Positions 6,972-14,000 of a stretch of DNA of 37,276 nt are shown piece after piece (the first letter of the stretch is position 1; each line of letters opens with the position of its first letter). Source of the DNA: a virus; IMG/VR virus record IMGVR_UViG_3300031951_000542, positions 1 to 37,276 of that record. The stretch is one strand, 5' to 3'. Both the position numbers and the translations under genes were made by a program. The notes under the pieces were generated by a model. The model was given only the letters and a program-made list of their open reading frames with translations, was not told the origin of the DNA and did not search any database.

Positions 6972-7366
6972 AAAAACTAATAACACAAGCACACGAAATG
7001 GCCAAGAGCAAAGGCTTTTGGGAAGGAGAGAGAAACAAACCAGAGATGTTAATGCTCGTTGTTTCAGAATTGGCAGAAGCTTTAGAGGCTTTAAGAAAGG
7101 ACCACTACGCAAGTAAGCACGCCGTAAATAGTCTGTACCAAGACATACAAGTTAACCTATGGGATGACGAGTACAACATCATGGAAGGTCCATGGAAGGC
7201 TGGATTTGAAGCAAATATTAAGTCATCATTCGAGGACGAATTGGCTGACGTAGCTATCCGTTTGTTCGACCTATGCGGTGGTCTTGGTGTGGACCTTGAA
7301 AAACACATCGAATTGAAAATGATGTACAACTCAATGCGTGGTTATAAGCACGGTAAGAAATTTTAA
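6968..7366 (+). CDS. MazG-like nucleotide pyrophosphohydrolase
   Basis: A 132-residue all-alpha protein. The MazG metal-binding motifs are visible as E34-x2-E37 in SELAEALEAL and E91-x2-D94 in EDELADVAIRLFDLCG. They are separated by a ~50-residue insert longer than in minimal MazG. The family hydrolyses (d)NTPs or alarmones to monophosphates; phage copies are proposed to clean nucleotide pools or lower ppGpp. The adjacent ribonucleotide reductase supports a role in nucleotide supply. The start overlaps the VRR-NUC stop, and the next gene begins 4 nt after its stop. Confidence 0.85.
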   Translation: MKKLITQAHEMAKSKGFWEGERNKPEMLMLVVSELAEALEALRKDHYASKHAVNSLYQDIQVNLWDDEYNIMEGPWKAGFEANIKSSFEDELADVAIRLFDLCGGLGVDLEKHIELKMMYNSMRGYKHGKKF

Positions 7367-7370
7367 AACT

Positions 7371-9227
7371 ATGGAACTAGAAAAAGAAATATTGTCGGAT
7401 TTGGTTGTTTGGAGTAAATACAGCCGCTTTGTACCGGAGTTAAACAGGCGTGAGACGTGGCAAGAACTTGTTACACGAAACAAGTCTATGCACTTGAAGA
7501 AGTTTCCACACATGGAGAACGTAATCGAGAAGGCATACGAGTTGGTGTATGCCAAGAAGATTCTACCATCAATGCGTTCGTTGCAGTTTGGTGGAAGACC
7601 AATCGAGGTAAACAATAGCCGCCTGTTTAACTGCAGCTACTTGCATGTTGACGACTATCGTGCATTCTCTGAGACCATGTTCCTACTTCTTTGTGGGACT
7701 GGTGTTGGATACTCTGTACAAAGCTTTAACATCAACAAGTTGCCAGCAATCTCTAAGGCTACAAAGACTCGTAGATACTTGATCGGAGACTCTATCGAGG
7801 GATGGGCTGACGCAATCAAGGTATTGATCAAGGGATACTTGGGACTAAGTGCAACTATTCCTACGTTTGACTTCCGTGCTATCAGAGCAAAGGGTGAGCG
7901 ATTGATCACGTCTGGTGGAGTAGCTCCAGGGCCAGAGCCATTGAAGATTTGCTTGGCACACATTCAATCTATCTTGGACCGAAAGAAAGACGGAGACAGA
8001 CTTACTTCAGTTGAATGTCACGACATCATGTGCTTTATCGCTGACGCCGTATTGAGCGGTGGTATTAGAAGAAGTGCAATGATTGCGTTATTCGACATCG
8101 ATGATGAAGACATGTTGACATGCAAGTTTGGTGACTGGTGGGAATTGAATCCACAGAGAGCACGTGCAAACAACTCTGCTATTCTAAAGCGTGATAGTGT
8201 AAGTAAAGAAGAGTTCTTGGCGCTTTGGAAAAAAATTGAGCTGAGCAATTCTGGTGAGCCAGGGTTCTACTTTAGTGACAACGAAACAATGGGCACCAAC
8301 CCATGCGCTGAGATTGCCTTGAACCCATTCCAGTTCTGTAACTTGGTAGAAGTAAACGCTTCTGACGTTAAAAACCAAGAAGACTTGAACGACCGCGTGT
8401 ACTGGGCCTCTGTTATTGGAACGTTGCAGGCTAGCTACACAGACTTCCATTACTTGCGTCCGATCTGGAAAGAGACCACAGAACGCGAGGCGTTACTTGG
8501 TATCGGAATGACCGGTATTGCTAGTGGAGCTGTAATGAATCTAGACTTGGAGCTTGCTGTTGGCTATGCGTCTATGGCTAATGAAACAGTAAGTGAGCAG
8601 ATCGGAATCAACAGAGCTGCACGTATCACATGCGTTAAGCCATCTGGAACGTCTTCTCTCGTGTTGGGAACGTCTTCTGGTATCCATGCATGGCACGACG
8701 AATATTACGTGCGTAGAATGCGTATTGGAAAGAACGAAGCTATCTACACATACATGTCAATCTACCACCCAGAGATGTTGGAGGACGATGTGTTCAAGCC
8801 AACACAGCAAGCTGTTGTGTCTGTTCCACAGATGGCGCCATCCGGTGCGATTACTAGAAGCAAGGAGAATGCAATTGAGTTCTTAGAGCGTGTTAAGTAT
8901 TTTCACAAGCACTGGATCATGCCAGGGCACTGGACTGGTGACAACACGCACAACGTAAGTGCCACTGTTACCATGAAGCATGACGAATGGCCTGCTGTTG
9001 GGGAGTGGTTGTGGGAGAACAAGAAGCACTTCAACGGTCTTTCTTTCTTGCCAGAGGATCTAGGAACGTATGTTCAAACTCCTTTTGAGACCATCACGAA
9101 GGAAAGATACGAGCAACTCGTTACAAATCTTAACGCTTTGAATGTCGCAAATATTGTAGAAATTAGCGACAACACAAACCTCACGGACCAACAGGCATGC
9201 GGCGGCGGCAACTGTGAGATTCAGTAA
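7371..9227 (+). CDS. nrdJ: Adenosylcobalamin-dependent class II ribonucleotide reductase
   Basis: A 618-residue enzyme that reduces ribonucleoside triphosphates, of the monomeric RTPR type. All five functional cysteines of that type are visible. C88 in LFNCSYLH and C323 form the active-site redox pair. C312 in the NPCAEI motif is the thiyl-radical cysteine, exactly 11 residues before C323 as in the Lactobacillus enzyme. C610 and C615 in ACGGGNCEIQ form the C-terminal shuttle pair. It is about 120 residues shorter than the 739-residue Lactobacillus protein. The frame is open to an ATG at 7338, but the ATG at 7371 follows the MazG stop by 4 nt and begins the conserved region. The enzyme needs host-supplied B12 coenzyme but no oxygen. 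It is the last gene of the left operon. Confidence 0.93.
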   Translation: MELEKEILSDLVVWSKYSRFVPELNRRETWQELVTRNKSMHLKKFPHMENVIEKAYELVYAKKILPSMRSLQFGGRPIEVNNSRLFNCSYLHVDDYRAFSETMFLLLCGTGVGYSVQSFNINKLPAISKATKTRRYLIGDSIEGWADAIKVLIKGYLGLSATIPTFDFRAIRAKGERLITSGGVAPGPEPLKICLAHIQSILDRKKDGDRLTSVECHDIMCFIADAVLSGGIRRSAMIALFDIDDEDMLTCKFGDWWELNPQRARANNSAILKRDSVSKEEFLALWKKIELSNSGEPGFYFSDNETMGTNPCAEIALNPFQFCNLVEVNASDVKNQEDLNDRVYWASVIGTLQASYTDFHYLRPIWKETTEREALLGIGMTGIASGAVMNLDLELAVGYASMANETVSEQIGINRAARITCVKPSGTSSLVLGTSSGIHAWHDEYYVRRMRIGKNEAIYTYMSIYHPEMLEDDVFKPTQQAVVSVPQMAPSGAITRSKENAIEFLERVKYFHKHWIMPGHWTGDNTHNVSATVTMKHDEWPAVGEWLWENKKHFNGLSFLPEDLGTYVQTPFETITKERYEQLVTNLNALNVANIVEISDNTNLTDQQACGGGNCEIQ

Positions 9228-9239
9228 TGAATGACTTAT

Positions 9240-9274
9240 CCGCCAAAACTTGACAAAAATTTGAGTTTTGGCGG
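9240..9274 (+). terminator. Terminator-like hairpin after nrdJ
   Basis: An 11-bp perfect stem CCGCCAAAACT (9240-9250) / AGTTTTGGCGG (9264-9274) with a 13-nt loop, 12 nt after the ribonucleotide reductase stop. The downstream T-tract is short (GTTTAT), so efficiency is uncertain, but position and stem fit the end of the early operon. Confidence 0.6.
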
Positions 9275-9347
9275 GTTTATCATGCAATTTTCACATATTA
9301 AATAGCCAAAATTGGTAGAAAATCACAAAAATGGCAGATAAGGATTT

Positions 9348-9380
9348 TGCGAAATGTATTGCTTTTTGATACTTTTCGCA
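9348..9380 (+). promoter_or_regulatory. Inverted repeat (candidate operator) overlapping the RNA promoter
   Basis: TGCGAAATGTAT (9348-9359) is repeated in inverse as ATACTTTTCGCA (9369-9380), 11 of 12 positions pairing, with a 9-nt centre. The arms flank the -33 to -7 spacer, and the right arm abuts the -7 box at 9381. It looks like a dimeric repressor site. The alternative is an RNA hairpin, but it lies upstream of the expected transcription start. Confidence 0.55.
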
Positions 9381-9388
9381 TATATTTG
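9359..9388 (+). promoter_or_regulatory. Promoter of the tRNA-like RNA (TTG-N19-TATATTTG)
   Basis: -33-like TTG at 9359-9361, 19-nt spacer, -7 TATATTTG at 9381-9388. Transcription would start near 9393-9396 and run into the structured RNA. This is one of only three boxes in the window with a recognisable -33 element. Confidence 0.55.
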
Positions 9389-9526
9389 CTTTAAAATAAT
9401 TAGCCCAAAGTACACGGGATCGAAAACAGGAGGGCATACCGTAAGATCTGCTCACTCGTCCTCTGAATCGTTGGTCAGCATAGTTATCGGGTTCTATGGT
9501 ATGCGATAAGCGAAAAACCCGGAAAT

Positions 9527-9635
9527 AGCCAAGTGGCGAAAGGTTGGGGACTTCCCCGACGTGGTAGTCGCTATCCTGTAGTAAGGAGATGCTGAGTTAA
9601 AAACGGCGTTCAAGGTTCGAGTCCTTGCTTGGCTA
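9527..9635 (+). tRNA. tRNA-Leu-like RNA with D-loop hairpin insertion and abnormal anticodon loop
   Basis: Acceptor stem AGCCAAG (9527-9533) / CTTGGCT (9628-9634), discriminator A9635, no encoded CCA. T arm CAAGG-TTCGAGT-CCTTG (9611-9627) is canonical. D stem GCG (9536-9538) / CGC (9569-9571) with the GGTAG of a Leu D-loop retained, but a 7-bp hairpin GTTGGGG-ACTT-CCCCGAC (9543-9560) sits inside the loop. The anticodon arm ATCCT (9573-9577) / AGGAG (9584-9588) leaves only a 6-nt loop GTAGTA; it could show UAG (Leu) or AGU, neither in a normal U33 context. A class II variable arm TGCTG/CGGCG follows. The sum fits a decayed or repurposed tRNA-Leu. Without the insert the length (about 89 nt) is normal for Leu. 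Confidence 0.6.
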
Positions 9636-9648
9636 CAAACTATATTTT

Positions 9649-9678
9649 GGCAAAATTGCTAACAATTGCCATTTTATT
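9649..9678 (+). terminator. Terminator after the tRNA-like RNA
   Basis: Hairpin with outer GGC/GCC and inner AATTG-CTAA-CAATT (9649-9670, two-base bulge), followed by ATTTTATT. It begins 13 nt after the tRNA-like 3' end. Stability is modest because the inner stem is AT-rich. Confidence 0.45.
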
Positions 9679-9715
9679 GTGCAAAACTGGTTTACAACTA
9701 TGCGGTGTTATGAAT

Positions 9716-9723
9716 TAACTTTG
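9716..9723 (+). promoter_or_regulatory. Bacteroidetes -7 box (TAACTTTG) for the 9789-11073 genes
   Basis: TAACTTTG in the otherwise gene-free region, 65 nt before the ATG at 9789. The expected start near 9729 would leave a leader of about 60 nt containing the GC-rich hairpin at 9753. No clear -33 element is seen. Confidence 0.4.
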
Positions 9724-9752
9724 CTTTGTTCATATCTCGTTTGGGTAACATT

Positions 9753-9783
9753 GGGGTCTGGCTCGTCCGGCCCCATTGTTTTT
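9753..9783 (+). terminator. Terminator-like hairpin just before the 9789 gene
   Basis: GGGG (9753-9756) and CTGG (9758-9761) pair with CCGG (9767-9770) and CCCC (9771-9774) around loop CTCGT, with a single bulged T, then ATTGTTTTT (9775-9783). Shape and T-run fit an intrinsic terminator, yet it stands between a candidate promoter and an ATG only 5 nt further on. It may end upstream transcription or act as an attenuator. Confidence 0.5.
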
Positions 9784-9788
9784 AAGCC

Positions 9789-9974
9789 ATGAAATCTCAA
9801 AATAAAAATATAGCAAACTACGTCAACCACGTCATGAGCGAGTTGAACGAGTTGACAACCGATCTCTATGAGGCCATGATGGATCAAGAGAACGCAGAAG
9901 TGAAGAAGATTGTGGAGACAATGATACCTATCCTTAAGGATATACAGTCGACCCATACAAATGAAGTCATATAA
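9789..9974 (+). CDS. Small helical protein of unknown function
   Basis: A 61-residue acidic, almost entirely helical protein (heptad-like segments in NYVNHVMSELNELTTDLYEAM and VKKIVETMIPILKDI). No Cys, no transmembrane segment and no recognised family. Its last 14 nt overlap the start of the metallophosphoesterase gene, so the two are probably co-translated and may work together. The ATG follows a terminator-like hairpin by 5 nt. The open frame is short, but the overlap and its place between the hairpin and the next gene support it being real. Confidence 0.65.
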   Translation: MKSQNKNIANYVNHVMSELNELTTDLYEAMMDQENAEVKKIVETMIPILKDIQSTHTNEVI

Positions 9975-11073
9975 ACAAGAGGCCGTTGACCTTTTCAATG
10001 AAGGAAAGCTTAACAAGTCCCAGATTGCACGTGTTCTAAAGGACAAGTACAATTTGCCGATGTCTTTAGAGACAGTGAGAAAGGAAGTTTGCAGGCAGGT
10101 AGGAAAACACAAAGCTTTATTGCAAGAATGTGAAAGGCTTGGAATACCAGCAGAGCAAGTCAAACATTACTGGCACAAAGGAAAACACTTTTCAATCAAT
10201 GTAAAAGGGTCTGAGGCTCCGTCATACGAAGAGATTCGTGACGAGATGATCGACCAAATGAAGAGATACTCTCCACAGTACCAGTACATACACAGAAGCC
10301 ACAGCAAAGACGGACACTTATTGGTATTAGATCCGGCCGACGTACACATTGGTAAGCTTGCTAGCTCGTTTGAGACTGGAGAGGATTACAATAACCAGAT
10401 CGCTGTACAGCGAGTAAAAGAAGGTGTTAAAGGTATTTTAGACAAGACTGCCGGTTTTAATATCGAGAAGATCTTGTTCATCGCCGGAAACGACATACTG
10501 CACATCGACACACCAAGAAGGACCACCACGTCTGGAACTTTCCAGGACACCGACGGAATGTGGTATGACAACTTCTTGATCGCGAAGCAGCTATACATTG
10601 AGGTTCTTGAGATGCTTGTTACTGTTGCCGACGTTCACTTCTGCTTCAACCCAAGTAATCACGACTACACCAATGGATTCTTTTTGGCCGACACGATTCA
10701 GTCATGGTTCTCAAAGTGTGAAAACATTACTTTCGACTGCTCTATAGCACACAGAAAGTATTACACATACGGTACCAACATGATTGGATCAACACATGGA
10801 GATGGTGCCAAGGCACAGGACTTGCCATTGCTTATGGCTCAAGAGTCTCCAATGTCTTGGGCACAGACCAAGCATCGCTATGTGTATACACACCACGTGC
10901 ACCACAAGACGTCTAAGGACTTCATTGGTGTAACTGTGGAAAGCCTACGCTCACCATCTGGCACTGACAGCTGGCACGATCGTAATGGCTACAAGGGAGC
11001 TCCCAAGGCGGTGGAGGGATTCCTCCACCACCCAGAGCACGGGCAGGTAGCCCGTATCACTCACCTATTTTAA
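9961..11073 (+). CDS. Metallophosphoesterase with N-terminal helix-turn-helix
   Basis: A 370-residue protein. Residues ~3-50 form a helix-turn-helix (GKLNKSQIARVLKDKY then SLETVRKEV). From residue 120 it shows the calcineurin-like metallophosphoesterase motifs: DPADVH (D124, D127, H129), GND (N177, D178), a variant NPSNHD in place of GNHD (N233, H234, D235), STHGDG (H279) and THHVHH (H311-H315). Members act as nucleases or phosphodiesterases, SbcD/Mre11 being the best known. A DNA-binding HTH fused to this fold suggests a DNA endo- or exonuclease. Its stop codon overlaps that of the convergent giant late gene. Confidence 0.85.
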   Translation: MKSYKQEAVDLFNEGKLNKSQIARVLKDKYNLPMSLETVRKEVCRQVGKHKALLQECERLGIPAEQVKHYWHKGKHFSINVKGSEAPSYEEIRDEMIDQMKRYSPQYQYIHRSHSKDGHLLVLDPADVHIGKLASSFETGEDYNNQIAVQRVKEGVKGILDKTAGFNIEKILFIAGNDILHIDTPRRTTTSGTFQDTDGMWYDNFLIAKQLYIEVLEMLVTVADVHFCFNPSNHDYTNGFFLADTIQSWFSKCENITFDCSIAHRKYYTYGTNMIGSTHGDGAKAQDLPLLMAQESPMSWAQTKHRYVYTHHVHHKTSKDFIGVTVESLRSPSGTDSWHDRNGYKGAPKAVEGFLHHPEHGQVARITHLF

Positions 11074-14000
11074 TCTTCTTCAACATCCTCTGCTCTGCGC
11101 TTTATCTTTTTATTGATAAGATTAGCAACGCTAGCAAATTCAGAAGGAAGGACGCCAATAGTGGTAGCTGTCAGAACGGCAGATGTAATCGCTGCGGCGT
11201 CCTTGTCTTCGTCAAGTATCTGCTTTTCAACCTCGTTATCCCTGTAAGTTTCAGAAAACCTTCCAGTGGTGGACATTCTGATGTTGTCGTAAAGCTCACC
11301 TAACTTCTCTGCTGCTATACCTTGAGTACCAAGTTGATCAAGAACACTTGTTTTTTCTGGAACATAGAAGTTAAATGTAACATCCTCGTCCTCTATGCCA
11401 TACCAGTTCTTTGGAATACTTGAAGACAAACCGCTTTGGTCTAACAGGTAGTTTACCCCCTCACTGGCTTTCGCGTCTATTAATGGCAATGGAGGCAAGA
11501 AAAAGTCCTTCATGAAGTTCTGAGCAGTAGATGAAGCTTGTCTCATCAATATTTTCTTTTCGTACTCCTCATCTTCCTCGTCCTCATCACCCCATATTGC
11601 TTTAGCAGTATACCACAAAGCCTTTAATATTTCTAATCTTATCGCGGCAAAGGCAACTTGCTCAACGATCGCTCCAGATATAGACCTAGCCGCTTCACTT
11701 TTGTCCTCTTTACTAGCCAATTTGCTAGCTAGTGTTCTTGAGTCTGCCCATATTCTTGTCTTTTGGTTAAGAGTAAAAGACATCAATGGGAAAAACGCCC
11801 TTCTCAAGAATACGGTAGCTGGTTGTTTGCTTGTAAACAAGTCTCCCTGCATATCGGTGTCGCTGATGTTCTGTTGAGAATCAACCATTAACTGAGCATA
11901 ATCGGCAGCTTTTTTGTTTAATTCGTGTGTGCTCCAATCAATATTAGAAGTTTTTACGCCCTGTGTTTTAAGGTTGGATATGTAAAACGAAATCCAAGAA
12001 GATCTAGCAGCCCACATATCTGGATACTTAAGCACCAATCCAACAGCATTATTGTTTAAGTCTAGAATTCCTTTCAGTCCTTTAACGGCTAGGTTTCTGT
12101 CTGCCTCTTCAAGCTTTCTGTTGATAGACTTCAATTCTCCTTGAGACCCAATACCACGAGTTGCAATTGGATATCCAGACTCATTAATAAAGTTCATGCC
12201 ACCTCTAAACAATTCGGCTATGTCAAACCTTCCTGTTTGGGCAAGTGTGTTTAACATTGGGGGGACGAACTGTTTTGGTATCTGAGAAACGCTGAACAAT
12301 GCCTTTGCAGTTCCCAAAGATGCAATAGCGTTAGACAACTTATTCAGTTTAGCCATCTCGCTTTGGTCAACGTATCCGCCACCTTTAACAGTATTTACAT
12401 AACCAATTGTCCGCTTCTTGTATAGATTTGCATCTTCTGGGCTAGCAAACAACTTTGAGAAGTCTTTAGATGTCACAAATCCTTTTACCTTCTCAATAGA
12501 GCTAGCTGTTTCTACATCAACCATAGCCGACGTCATTGCATTGACGTTATTGGTATCAAAATCAAGATTCACAATGCGCTTTCTTACTCCGTTGTTGTCT
12601 TTTGGAAGATTCTTGATTCTGTTGTTTTCACGAAGTGATCCAGACTTAGACGTGTTGACGTACTCGAAGCTTCCAAAGAAACCAGACTCAAAGTCTTCAA
12701 TCTCTGCTGGCGACGCCTCTTTCATTTGAAATCTGTCAGGTGTATAATTGGCATCTCTAGAAAGTATTGTATTGTATACATTCCTAGAAACCTCGTCCAG
12801 TCTGTCGTACTTTTTGATCCACTCAGATACCCACCAGTCGACTGCCTTTTGGTTTGTTTCGCTAACCTTAGATTTAACGTCTGCGATATTTTTTGAGCCT
12901 TTTAAGATCTTGTCATATACTTTTTGAATAGTCTTACCCTTCTTGATTTCGGCGTCAGTGTTATACGTGGGATCTTTTAGCGCCTCAATTGTCTCCTCAA
13001 TCAGTGTTTTGCGCCTATTATACTCGTCTTGCACCTGGAATTCATCACCGATCACCGTTCTTGACATAAATGCAAGCATACCTCTTTCGATGATGTTCTC
13101 TGCCGTCAAAAAGTCTTTGATCTTTGAGAATTTAGACGTGTATTCATTAACTATCTTGTCAACAACACTAATGGCCTTTGCTTTTCCAGTTGAAACACCA
13201 GATACTCCAGACTTGTCCATAACTTCTAGGGCTCTTTTAGATGTTACCCACATGACCCTGTTAAGCATAGGCAATGTTCCTACTTGTTGCAGCCACATTC
13301 TTCCTGGACTCTTAAAGAAGTATTTCTTTATTGGAGCAGACTTGACACCTTCATCTTTTAATTCTGTAGCGTTTAAGCTTCCTTCGTAGTTGTTTACAAG
13401 GCCGCTGATACCAGACGTGATGCCGTTGGCAATAAAGTTGTTCGCATATTCAACAGCTTTAATGGCATTTGCAAGAGACAGGTCGTCGGTGTCCATGTCG
13501 GCAAGCTTTATCAAGTCCCTCTTCTCGTCTATTGTAAGATCAATCGGATCCCCAGTAAATGGATCTTCTCCGGTTCTTACGATCTTCTTTATGATCGGAG
13601 ACATCTCGTCCATCATTTCCTTCACGGCCTTCTTGGCCTCTTTCAACTTCTCTTCAGACTGGTCCTCTTTGTTTTCGATAGCCTGCAATACCTTTTTAAT
13701 CTCATTGATTGTCATTTTGCTTGACAATACGCCAGCATCTACCAAGTCTTGATTCTGGCTAAGAAGATCGTTTTTGATTTGCTCTCTCTGCTTTTGTATC
13801 TGATCGTCTATGTAGTTGATCATGTCTTCAAAGTTGGCAACATCTCTCATTAATGGAGACCCAACCTTTCTAGACACAGACTTCAATAAGCTTTCTGCAA
13901 ATTCTATGTACTGGTCGATATTATCAACCATTGATGGGCTAATCTCGTTGAAAGCTTTAGCAATTTTCGCCACCTCTGCTTGATTTGCCTCTGATTTTGC

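Larger units (their letters stand above)
9394..9678 (+). ncRNA. Structured RNA: leader with possible pseudoknot plus 3' tRNA-like domain
   Basis: A unit bounded by a promoter (9359-9388) and an intrinsic terminator (9649-9678), without a credible ORF, about 285 nt long. The leader contains two interleaved pairings: GCATACC (9434-9440) with GGTATGC (9498-9504), and CGGGTT (9488-9493) with AACCCG (9516-9521), which together would form a pseudoknot. Competing pairings exist (TTATCG with CGATAA, CATAG with CTATG), so the RNA could switch between folds. The 3' part is the tRNA-like domain. The family is not recognised. Exact ends are inferred from the promoter and terminator. Confidence 0.5.

Noticed and set aside
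9434-9504. Second tRNA closed by GCATACC/GGTATGC (71 nt)
   Set aside because: The length is close to a tRNA, but no T arm with TTCGA, no D arm and no anticodon arm can be drawn.
9496-9528. Ten-codon ORF ending at the tRNA-like 5' edge, considered as a tmRNA-type tag
   Set aside because: The peptide is basic and does not end in a hydrophobic degron, there is no ribosome-binding signal, and the tRNA half is not split as in tmRNA.
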